From the NCBI GenBank assembly GCA_040902425.1, contig JBBDXI010000009.1, positions 1-50,072 of the forward strand: a DNA stretch of 50,072 nucleotides, in the 5' to 3' direction. The stretch's first letter is position 1; each line of letters opens with the position of its first letter. The translations under genes and the position numbers were made by a program. This stretch comes from JBBDXI01 sp040902425 (GTDB taxonomy: Bacteria > Planctomycetota > Phycisphaerae > Phycisphaerales > UBA1924). Of the stretch, positions 28,577 through 35,285 are shown one piece after another. The notes below the pieces were generated by a model. The model ran no database searches, was not told the origin of the DNA, and saw only the letters and a list, made by a program, of their open reading frames with translations.

Positions 28577-28614
28577 GCACGGGTTGCGGCCGAAGACGGC
28601 CGCGAACCCGTGGC
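28577..28614. repeat. Intergenic palindromic repeat, copy 3
   Basis: CACGGGTT-GCGGCCG, loop AAGA, CGGCCGC, one unpaired G, then AACCCGTG: a 15-bp stem in the divergent region between fdx and the GT2 gene. Matches copies at 21431 and 24047. Confidence 0.8.
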
Positions 28615-28663
28615 ACGGGCCGCGAACCGGTGGCACGGGCGGCGAACCTGTGGCACGGGGCCA
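28604..28663 (+). repeat. Three 20-bp tandem repeats
   Basis: Three consecutive units of the form GAACC-GTGGCACGGG-- (28604-28623, 28624-28643, 28644-28663), with a partial fourth (GTGGCACGG) after. The first unit is the right arm of the palindrome at 28577-28614, so the array probably grew by duplication of that arm. Confidence 0.85.
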
Positions 28664-28729
28664 CGTGGCACGGCCAACGGCACTATAGGTCGTTGGGGTT
28701 CCGTTCCTGCGCCCGGGCCCGTCCGCTGC

Positions 28730-28735
28730 TATCTT
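28730..28735 (+). promoter_or_regulatory. TATCTT -10-like element
   Basis: Ends 6 nt before GTG 28742; no ribosome binding site lies between. Fits a leaderless promoter for the GT2 gene. Confidence 0.45.
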
Positions 28736-28741
28736 CCCCGC

Positions 28742-29575
28742 GTGACTTCACCGCCCTCCCGGCCCGAGGTGCCGCCTCAGCCCGCGCCCGAGCTGTCCGT
28801 GGTCGCCCCGGCGCACAACGAGGAGGAGAACATCCCCGCCCTGGTGGATGAGGTGGAGCGGGCCCTGGGGCGGCTCGGGCAGCCGTTCGAGTTCATTATC
28901 GTGGATGACGGCTCCACCGACGGGACGCGCCAGGTCGCTGTGGGGCTGATGGGCTCGCGCCCGTGGCTGCGGTGCATCGCCATGCAGCGGACGCCGCCGG
29001 GGCGGGGGAACGGGCAGTCGGCGGCGTTCCACGCGGGGTTCCGGGCCGCGCGGGGCCGGTTGATCGCGGTCCTCGACGCCGACTGCCAGAACGACCCGGC
29101 GGACCTCGCGGCCATGTACGAAAAGCTGCGGGCGGAGGGGGCGGACATGGTGCAGGGGGACCGCTCGCACGCGCGGCAGGACAACACCATCCGCAAGTTC
29201 GGGTCGTGGGTCGGGCGGGTGTTCCGGCGCCGGGTGCTGGGGGACACGATCCGCGATACGGGGTGCTCGCTGCGGCTGATGAAGCGCGAGATCGCCCTCG
29301 GCCTGCCCCTGGAGTTCGCCAACATGCACCGGTTCATCCCGGTGACGGCGCGGCACCTGGGGTACCGGGTGGTCGAGATGCGGGTGCACCACCGGCCCCG
29401 GGCCGCGGGGGTGACGAAGTACGGGTTCGGCATCACCCAGCGGGCCCTGCCGGGGTTGGTGGACCTGCTCGCTGTCCGATACATGCGGAAGCGGCGGCGG
29501 CCCGTCGAGGCGGCCGAGGTTTTCGCGCCGGGTGCGGCGAGCGAGGGTGCACACCGTGAGACTCCCCAGCGGTAA
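28742..29575 (+). CDS. Family 2 glycosyltransferase (polyprenyl-phosphate type)
   Basis: A protein of 277 residues, GTG start. GT-A fold motifs: APAHNEEENI, nucleotide-sugar site DDGSTDGT (55-62), DAD (112-114) in VLDADCQNDP, and RDTGCSLRLMKR. The absence of long C-terminal membrane helices and the similarity to DPM1/ArnC-type enzymes suggest it moves a sugar from UDP- or GDP-sugar to a polyprenyl phosphate at the inner membrane. The C-terminus ends with a basic segment (MRKRRRP). The next gene starts 20 nt inside its 3' end and encodes a small membrane protein of the lipid-A-synthase N-domain type, a common pairing that suggests a lipid-linked sugar for the envelope. Confidence 0.88.
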   Translation: MTSPPSRPEVPPQPAPELSVVAPAHNEEENIPALVDEVERALGRLGQPFEFIIVDDGSTDGTRQVAVGLMGSRPWLRCIAMQRTPPGRGNGQSAAFHAGFRAARGRLIAVLDADCQNDPADLAAMYEKLRAEGADMVQGDRSHARQDNTIRKFGSWVGRVFRRRVLGDTIRDTGCSLRLMKREIALGLPLEFANMHRFIPVTARHLGYRVVEMRVHHRPRAAGVTKYGFGITQRALPGLVDLLAVRYMRKRRRPVEAAEVFAPGAASEGAHRETPQR

Positions 29576-30203
29576 GCGGCTGAAGTGGGAACCGGCGGCG
29601 CTGATGGTCCTGGTGCTGGGGCTGGGGCTGTGGCTGGCGGTGGGGCCGGCCTCGGGCCCCCGCTTGCCGTTGCGCGAGGGCGCACGCAAGGTCACAGTAA
29701 GACTCGCCGATTGGCGCGGTGTTGTGGAAATCCTGGAGCAGGGCGGTGAGCCGCGGTTTCGGGTTCTCTTCGCGGAGCACGCGTCGCCGGAGATGTCCGC
29801 CGAGGAGTTCCGCCGTCTCGTTGGCCCGGGGACGTACAACGACGTCCTCGCTGGAGGGAGGAACTGGATCTTCCCGGCGCTCAATATCACCTCGTGGGTC
29901 AACCTGGTCTGGGTCGGGATCGGGCTGGGCGGGCAACTGGCGTTCTCCGGGCGGATGCTCGTGCAGTGGCTGATGAGCGAGCGGCGGCGCAAGAGCGTCA
30001 TCACCGAGTCGTTCTGGTGGTTCAGCATGGTGGGGGGGCTGTTCCTGTTCAGCTACTTCGTCTGGCGGCAGGACCCGGTCGGCATCCTCGGCCAGGCCAC
30101 CGGGATCGTGATCTACGCGCGGAACCTGCGGCTGATCTACAAGCACAAGCGGCGGGCGGCGCGGGATGACGCCAACCCGCAGATGCCCGCGGGGCCATCG
30201 TGA
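29556..30203 (+). CDS. Lipid-A-disaccharide-synthase N-terminal-domain membrane protein
   Basis: A protein of 215 residues from GTG 29556, with GAGGG about 7 nt upstream. One N-terminal membrane helix is followed by an external region of about 80 residues, then the LABN domain: WVGIGLGGQLAFSGRMLVQWLMSERRRKSVITESFWWFSM...YFVWRQDPVGILGQATGIVIYARNL, with about three membrane helices. In other bacteria this domain stands alone beside glycosyltransferases, or at the front of LpxB. Likely role: membrane partner, possibly a small transporter-like helper, for the lipid-linked sugar made by the overlapping GT2 gene. The N-terminal external region is not a standard part of the domain. Confidence 0.85.
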   Translation: MRLPSGKRLKWEPAALMVLVLGLGLWLAVGPASGPRLPLREGARKVTVRLADWRGVVEILEQGGEPRFRVLFAEHASPEMSAEEFRRLVGPGTYNDVLAGGRNWIFPALNITSWVNLVWVGIGLGGQLAFSGRMLVQWLMSERRRKSVITESFWWFSMVGGLFLFSYFVWRQDPVGILGQATGIVIYARNLRLIYKHKRRAARDDANPQMPAGPS

Positions 30204-30270
30204 ACCGGCCCGGGCGGGGACGCCCCGGCCCATGGTTGCAGCGGGGGGCGAAACCGCGGACACTGTGGGC

Positions 30271-30879
30271 ATGAACGCCTACCTCGACGGCAAGCCCCTG
30301 ACCCTCCCCCAGCCCGGGACCATGGCCGGCGCGCTCCGCGCTGCGCTGGCCGACGCGGAGCGGCGCGGCCGGGTGATCGTCGAGGTCCAGATCGATGGCG
30401 CCAAGGCGCCGGACTCCTTGCTCGAGGAGCCCCCCGAGGAGGCCGTGGGCTCGGAGGTCCGCCTGCTCTCGGTCGAGCCGGTTGCCCTCGTGCGCACCAC
30501 GCTCATGGATGCCGCCGACGCCCTCGAGAGCGCCCGCGAGCGGCAGGGCAGGAGCGCTGAGCTCATCCACGCCGGCAAGGTGGAGGATGCCCTCCGGCCG
30601 CTCTCCGAGGCCATCGAGACCTGGCAGACCGTCCGCGACGCGGTCGAGAAGTCCGCGGCCATGCTGAACCTCCGGCTCTCGGAGCTCAAGGCGGGCACGC
30701 CGGGGATGGAGGCCCTGGTGGAGTCGCTCTCCGGCCGCCTGTCGGAGGTCCGGCGCGCCCTCGCCGGGGAGGACTGGTCCGCCCTGGCGGATGTGCTCGC
30801 CTACGACATGGGCGACCAGGCGGACCGCTGGAAGTCGGCCCTGATCGCCGCCGCCGAGGGGCTCCGGCCCGCCCGGTAG
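30271..30879 (+). CDS. Conserved helical hypothetical protein
   Basis: A protein of 202 residues from ATG 30271 (MNAYLDGKPLTLP). The first 70 residues form a small beta-rich domain (VIVEVQIDGAKAP...EVRLLSVEP); the rest is helical (LMDAADALESARERQGRSAELI, AIETWQTVRDAVEKSAAML). No signal peptide, no membrane helix and no family I recognise. It lies 33 nt before the next gene and may form an operon with it. Confidence 0.65.
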   Translation: MNAYLDGKPLTLPQPGTMAGALRAALADAERRGRVIVEVQIDGAKAPDSLLEEPPEEAVGSEVRLLSVEPVALVRTTLMDAADALESARERQGRSAELIHAGKVEDALRPLSEAIETWQTVRDAVEKSAAMLNLRLSELKAGTPGMEALVESLSGRLSEVRRALAGEDWSALADVLAYDMGDQADRWKSALIAAAEGLRPAR

Positions 30880-30912
30880 TGGGGCCGGCGGGGCCGGACG
30901 GAGGGCGAGGAC

Positions 30913-31683
30913 GTGGAGGGCAACGCGCCCGCAGAGCGGAGCGGCGGGCCGGCGCGGGGGAGCGCCCTGGATGCTCTCATGGAGCGGGCCAGCCTGGCGC
31001 TGGAGCGGACCGACTATTTCGAGGCCGAGCGGCTGGCGGCCGAGGCCCTGGAGCGGGCGCACCGCGCCGGGGAGTTCGAGGCGATGGCCCGGATCCTGCT
31101 GCCGCTGCAGGAGGCGCGCCGGCAGGTCCGCCAGCTCGCGGTGGACAGCGGGGTGCGGGTGCTGGTGACGGACCTGGGCGGCCTCGGTGGGCTGCGGCCC
31201 GGGTGCTACCTGGTCCAGCCGCCGCTGCTGGGGGTCGATGCGCGATCGATCCGCGAGACGGCCCGCGGCACGGGCATCCCCGTGCTCGTGCTGGCCCGCG
31301 AGCCCCTGACCCGCGACGGGCGGTGGCCCGTGGTGGCCGTGGGGGACGAGATGGCGCTACGGGCGAAGGTGGCCCCGCCGCGCCCGCTGGTGCGCCTGGA
31401 GGCCAGCCCCACCAAGGACGACTTCGGGCTCGCGGGCGCCGAGCCGCCGCCCCGCGAGTGGTTCGAGCAGGCCGAGGAGGCGCTGGGCGATGCCGCCATC
31501 GAGCGGCTCGACCCGGAGGAGCCGGCCCCCTGGCTCGTCGATGACCTGGTGCGGGCCCTGGGCGCGCACCCCACGCACGAGAAGCTGCACCAGCGGCTGG
31601 CGGAAGAGTGCCGGCGGGCAGCGCACGGAGAGATCCCCGACGCGGGCCCGCACCGGCCTGCCGGGGAGGATGCGTTCGATTAG
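30913..31683 (+). CDS. Hypothetical protein with N-terminal TPR-like helices
   Basis: A protein of 256 residues, GTG 30913 with GAGGGCGAGG upstream. Residues 20-65 look like one or two TPR helices (ALMERASLALERTDYFEAERLAAEALERAH), followed by an alpha/beta segment (VRVLVTDLGGL, GCYLVQPPLLG, IPVLVLAREP) and a helical tail (LVRALGAHPTHEKLHQRLAEECRRA). Cytosolic; no catalytic motif recognised. Ends 4 bases inside the convergent lipoprotein gene. Confidence 0.6.
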   Translation: MEGNAPAERSGGPARGSALDALMERASLALERTDYFEAERLAAEALERAHRAGEFEAMARILLPLQEARRQVRQLAVDSGVRVLVTDLGGLGGLRPGCYLVQPPLLGVDARSIRETARGTGIPVLVLAREPLTRDGRWPVVAVGDEMALRAKVAPPRPLVRLEASPTKDDFGLAGAEPPPREWFEQAEEALGDAAIERLDPEEPAPWLVDDLVRALGAHPTHEKLHQRLAEECRRAAHGEIPDAGPHRPAGEDAFD

Positions 31684-32102
31684 GGGCCCGCGGGGGATGC
31701 GCGGGCGGCCTCCGGCGTGCCGGCGGCTCCGGGCGGGCTATCCGCGGGCGGTACACCGAGCCTCGGGGGCAACGGACGCAGGGGCGCCCTGAGGCGCTGG
31801 CCCTCGGCGGAGTCCCACGCTATGGCGGGCGAGGGCGGCGGGCCATCCTGGAAGCGGTCGCGGATCGCCTCCGCCGCGTTGATCCCCAGCGAGATCACCG
31901 CCGCGCCGGCGAGCACGACGCCGTAGAACGCGAGGACTTCCCACCCGCCCTCGATGCGGCCCCCGTGCCGCGGGCCGTCGCAGTGGCCCCAGTCGCCGTA
32001 GCCGGCGCGGTAGCTCCAGTCGTCCGCGCACCCGCCGGCCAGCGACGCCGCGGCGATCACCGCCAGCAGCGCCCCCCGGCGAGCCCGCATCCGGATGGCC
32101 AT
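31680..32102 (-). CDS. Small lipoprotein
   Basis: A protein of 140 residues. The leader MAIRMRARRGALLAVIAAASLAGGC ends in a lipobox (AGGC), so Cys25 should be lipidated. The mature part has one further hydrophobic helix (VLAFYGVVLAGAAVISLGINAA) and a Pro-rich tail. Function unknown. It is convergent with the gene before it and shares strand with the glycine-zipper lipoprotein upstream. Confidence 0.6.
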   Translation of the reverse strand: MAIRMRARRGALLAVIAAASLAGGCADDWSYRAGYGDWGHCDGPRHGGRIEGGWEVLAFYGVVLAGAAVISLGINAAEAIRDRFQDGPPPSPAIAWDSAEGQRLRAPLRPLPPRLGVPPADSPPGAAGTPEAARASPAGP

Positions 32103-32114
32103 GCGCAGCGATCC

Positions 32115-32543
32115 CTACCAGTGGTGGTGGCCGCGGTGGTGGTGATGGTGGTAGTAGTACGTCCGTGTGTGGACGGGGTAGGCGGGGTACACGTGGTAAG
32201 TCCGCGTCTCGTAGGTGGTGGCGGTGGGGTAGCTGCTGTAGCCGCCGTAGGTCCCGCCGTAGGTGGCGCCGCCGTAGCCGGAGTAGGTGCTGCGGCGGGC
32301 GTTCTGGTCGCCCAGGACCGCGCCGCCGACGCCGCCGAGGATCGCGCCCGCGGCCGCGCCCTTGCCCATGTTCCCGCTCAGCGAGCCCAAGCCCATACCG
32401 GCCAGCGCGCCGAGGCCGGCGCCGGTGATGGCGCCCTCACCGGCGTTGTTGCACCCGCTCATGGTGGCGGCCGCGAAGACCGCGGCAGCGCCGAGAACCG
32501 CCGTCATGGAACGCTTCGCCGTTGTCTGAGGACGCATCGTCAT
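32115..32543 (-). CDS. Glycine-zipper lipoprotein with His/Tyr-rich tail
   Basis: A protein of 142 residues; AGGAG lies 8 nt before ATG 32543. The signal peptide ends at a lipobox-like MSGC, giving a lipidated Cys. Residues about 35-80 form a glycine zipper (GAITGAGLGALAGMGLGSLSG, GKGAAAGAILGGVGGAVLG), typical of outer-membrane lipoproteins such as the Lpp/OmpA-adjacent stress type. The C-terminus turns into Tyr/Gly repeats and ends in a run of histidines (YYYHHHHHRGHHHW), a possible metal-binding tail. A strong promoter precedes it (32597-32625). Role in the envelope or metal handling is inference. Confidence 0.75.
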   Translation of the reverse strand: MTMRPQTTAKRSMTAVLGAAAVFAAATMSGCNNAGEGAITGAGLGALAGMGLGSLSGNMGKGAAAGAILGGVGGAVLGDQNARRSTYSGYGGATYGGTYGGYSSYPTATTYETRTYHVYPAYPVHTRTYYYHHHHHRGHHHW

Positions 32544-32596
32544 GGCGTGCACTCCTGTGTGGTGGGCCGCTCCGTGGATGGGCCCGTTCTGCGTCA

Positions 32597-32625
32597 AGTA
32601 TAGCAAACACTAGCTCTACATTCAA
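32597..32625 (-). promoter_or_regulatory. Sigma-70-like promoter of the glycine-zipper lipoprotein
   Basis: On the minus strand TTGAAT (32625-32620), exactly 17 nt, then TATACT (32602-32597). Unlike the leaderless genes in this window it gives a leader of about 48 nt that contains the AGGAG ribosome binding site. Confidence 0.65.
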
Positions 32626-32711
32626 GACGGTCGCCGCCGGATTCTGGTGCCTGCGGGTCCACTTGAACGGTAAACGTACGGATCAGTCCGGTTTTGCGGT
32701 GGCCGCGGGGG

Positions 32712-33419
32712 TCAGTTCCAAGAGACGCCCTTGGGCCATTCCTCGGGCTTCTGGGCCTTGGCGAGCCTCATGAGGTGCTTGAGGCCCAGGAGTTCGTGCT
32801 CGATGAGGTCGGCCCGCTGGGCGGCGTCGCCCTCCTCCAGGAGCCGGTAGCGGGTCTCGGGGCGGGTGGGCATGGCGAAGGAGACCAGCTCCAACAGGAC
32901 GGCGGTGGGGATCTGCTCTTTGTGAATCAGCTCGACCACGCGGTCGGCGAGCTGGAGCTCGCTCAGGGGTTTCTGCTCGAGCAGTTCGCTGAGGCGCTCG
33001 CGGACGCCGTAGAGCTTGGTCTCCTCGGCGAGGTCGATGCCGACGGGCTCGAGCATGGCCTGGCGGTAGAGCTTGCCCTCGCGGGCCTTGAGCTCCTCGG
33101 CGATCCTGGCCCGGCAGACGCCCTGCACGAGCAGCACGTAGGTGCCGTCCTCCTCGCGCTCGTGCTGGACGATCTGGCCGACGCAGACGGCGGGGCGCAC
33201 GGGGGGGCGGCCGTGGTACTCCAGCTCCCAGCGCTTGCCCTTGAAGACGCCCAGGGCGAACTGGCCGGTGGTGTCGAGGACCTCCTGGACCATCTGCTTG
33301 TAGCGGGGCTCGAAGATGCGGAGGGGGATGACCTGCTGCGGGAGGAGGATGGTGGTGTCGAGGGGGAAGAGCGGCATCGCCCTGCCGAAGTTCACCTGGA
33401 TGCCGGGGTCCTCAGACAT
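32712..33419 (-). CDS. LON substrate-binding-domain protein
   Basis: A protein of 235 residues made of the N-terminal LON domain alone: PLFPLDTTILLPQQVIPLRIFEPRYKQMV, then GVFKGKRWELEYHG and VGQIVQHEREEDGTYVLLVQGVCRARI. No ATPase or protease part follows. Such stand-alone proteins bind unfolded or specific substrates, but the role is not established. TAGGAT lies 6 nt before the ATG. Confidence 0.9.
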   Translation of the reverse strand: MSEDPGIQVNFGRAMPLFPLDTTILLPQQVIPLRIFEPRYKQMVQEVLDTTGQFALGVFKGKRWELEYHGRPPVRPAVCVGQIVQHEREEDGTYVLLVQGVCRARIAEELKAREGKLYRQAMLEPVGIDLAEETKLYGVRERLSELLEQKPLSELQLADRVVELIHKEQIPTAVLLELVSFAMPTRPETRYRLLEEGDAAQRADLIEHELLGLKHLMRLAKAQKPEEWPKGVSWN

Positions 33420-33425
33420 CGGGCA

Positions 33426-33431
33426 ATCCTA
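33426..33431 (-). promoter_or_regulatory. TAGGAT -10-like element
   Basis: Minus strand TAGGAT, ending 6 nt before ATG 33419, with no ribosome binding site between. Confidence 0.5.
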
Positions 33432-33492
33432 GAGGCGCGCCCCGCGGCCGGGCCGGGCGCCGTGGTCCTGTTCACACCCCGCCGGCCGGCGG

Positions 33493-34560
33493 TTACGCGC
33501 CCGAGCCGTCGGGGCGGACGTTACCCTCGCCGGCGATGGAGGAGCGCATGGCGGTGTCGGCCTGGACGTTGCGCATGCGGTAGTAGTCCATGATGCCCAG
33601 GGAGCCGTTGCGGAAGGCCTCGGCCATGGCCTTGGGGATCTCGGCCTCGGCCAAGACCACCAGGGCCCGATTCTTCTGGACCTCGGCCTTGTGCTCCTGC
33701 TCCTGGGCGACGGCAAGTGCCCGGCGCTTCTCGGCCTCGGCCTGGAAGCGGCGTTTGTCGGCCTCGGCCTGGTCGGCCTGGAGCTTGGCGCCGATGTTCT
33801 CGCCGACGTCCACGTCGGCGATGTCGATGGAGAGGATCTCGAAGGCGGTGCCCGCATCCAGGCCCTTGGCCATCACGGTCTTGGAGATGTTGTCGGGGTT
33901 GGCCAGAACGTCCTTGTGCGAGTTCGCGGAGCCGATGGTGGTGACGATGCCCTCGCCGACGCGGGCGATGATCGTCTCTTCCGTGGCCCCGCCGACGAGG
34001 CGGGCGATGTTGGTGCGGACGGTGACGCGGGCCTTGGCGCGGAGCTGGATGCCGTCCTGGGAGACGGCGTCGATGGTGGGGCGGGGGCCGGTGTTGGACG
34101 GGCAGTCGATGACCTTGGGGTTCACGCTGGTCTGGACGGCGTCGAAGATGTCGCGCCCGGCGAGGTCGATGGCGGTGGCGGTATTCCAGGGGAGGTCGAT
34201 CTTGGCGCCGCGGGCGGCGATCATGGCGCTGATGACGTTGGGGACGCGCCCGCCGGCGAGGTAGTGCGTCTCCAGGGCGTTGGTGGGGATGTCCATGCCG
34301 GCCTTCACGGCGCGGATGCGGCTGAGGACGACGGTGCGGATGTCCACGTTCCGCAGGCGCATGCCGACCAGCTCCAGCAGGGCGACGTGGGCGTTGCTGA
34401 GCCAGGCCTGCACCCAGATCTTGAGGAACTGGCCGATCACGAAGGCCATGATCAGGAGGAACAGGGCGATGACGACGAAGATCACGATCCAGATGCTGCC
34501 CCAGGACCCGGCCTGGGCGAGCGTCACAGCGGTCGGGATGGGGGAGGGTGGGGGTGTCAT
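33493..34560 (-). CDS. floA: Flotillin-like protein FloA
   Basis: A protein of 355 residues. One membrane helix at about 22-46 is followed by the SPFH region and a Glu/Ala-rich coiled coil (AEADKRRFQAEAEKRRALAVAQEQEHKAEVQKNRA), the FloA/YqfA layout. FloA-type proteins organise membrane microdomains. It is the last gene of a leftward set with two NfeD proteins, the usual flotillin partner family. TATACT sits 7 nt before the ATG. Confidence 0.93.
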   Translation of the reverse strand: MTPPPSPIPTAVTLAQAGSWGSIWIVIFVVIALFLLIMAFVIGQFLKIWVQAWLSNAHVALLELVGMRLRNVDIRTVVLSRIRAVKAGMDIPTNALETHYLAGGRVPNVISAMIAARGAKIDLPWNTATAIDLAGRDIFDAVQTSVNPKVIDCPSNTGPRPTIDAVSQDGIQLRAKARVTVRTNIARLVGGATEETIIARVGEGIVTTIGSANSHKDVLANPDNISKTVMAKGLDAGTAFEILSIDIADVDVGENIGAKLQADQAEADKRRFQAEAEKRRALAVAQEQEHKAEVQKNRALVVLAEAEIPKAMAEAFRNGSLGIMDYYRMRNVQADTAMRSSIAGEGNVRPDGSGA

Positions 34561-34567
34561 GGGGCCA

Positions 34568-34573
34568 AGTATA
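34568..34573 (-). promoter_or_regulatory. TATACT -10-like element
   Basis: Minus strand TATACT, 7 nt before the floA ATG. Suggests floA can be transcribed alone as a leaderless message although it lies behind the nfeD genes. Confidence 0.5.
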
Positions 34574-34634
34574 CGAGCCGGCGCGGCGGTCCGTGCGTGG
34601 TCACACCTGTCCCCTTCCTGATGGCCGAGGAGCA

Positions 34635-34706
34635 GGAGCGGCATATCGGCTCGGAGAGCCGACCCACCCCGGAGCGGCATGTCGGCTCGGAGAGCCGTCC
34701 CACCCC
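34635..34706. repeat. Two tandem 36-bp hairpin repeats
   Basis: Units 34635-34670 and 34671-34706 differ at two positions. Each holds CGGCTC-GGA-GAGCCG, a short perfect hairpin. They lie between the short nfeD stop and the floA promoter. Confidence 0.85.
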
Positions 34707-34710
34707 CCGC

Positions 34711-35217
34711 CTACCCCCCCGCGCGCACCTTGATCTGGCTGGGTTCGGCGAGCGTCACCCGCACCCGCGAGCCGGCGCGCACGAACCCGGCCTCGGACAG
34801 GGCGTCGTAGCGCTTCCCGCCGATCTGCACGGTGCCGATCGGTCGCAGGTCGCTCACGACGACCCCCTCCTGCCCGATCATGGCCAGGTACTTGTCGCGC
34901 TCGCGCTCCCCGGCCAGCCGCTCCGCCTCCACCTGCTCCGCCGGCTTCTCGCCGAGCATCTTCCGCCCGATGGGCGTGCTGGGCCAGACCTTCAGCGCGA
35001 AGGAGAACACCGCCGGGCCCAGCACCACGAGGATGGACAGCCCGATGATCCCCCACACCGTGTCGTGCCGGAAGAGGCAGTACGCCCCGCCGATGGCGCA
35101 CCCCGTGGCCGCCAGGGAGATCAGCCCCCCCGACGGAACGAAGACCTCGACCACGATCAGCAGCAGCGACGCCGCGATCAGGCCGAGCCCCCAGAAGAGA
35201 AGTGCCTCATCGCCCAA
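34711..35217 (-). CDS. Short NfeD-like membrane protein
   Basis: A protein of 168 residues. TTG start at 35217 with GGGAGA 6 nt upstream. Four membrane helices (LFWGLGLIAASLLLIVVEVF, LISLAATGCAIGGAYCLF, IIGLSILVVLGPAVFSFALKV) lead to a C-terminal OB-fold (GVVVSDLRPIGTVQIGGKRYDALSEAGFV), the standard short NfeD. It lacks the protease part found in the gene upstream. NfeD OB domains are thought to bind flotillins. Confidence 0.85.
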   Translation of the reverse strand: MGDEALLFWGLGLIAASLLLIVVEVFVPSGGLISLAATGCAIGGAYCLFRHDTVWGIIGLSILVVLGPAVFSFALKVWPSTPIGRKMLGEKPAEQVEAERLAGERERDKYLAMIGQEGVVVSDLRPIGTVQIGGKRYDALSEAGFVRAGSRVRVTLAEPSQIKVRAGG

Positions 35218-35285
35218 GGGCAGTCTCCCGCGCGCCCGGCCGGCGGGCGCGCCTCGAAATCACTCATCGGCACAACGGTACGCCG

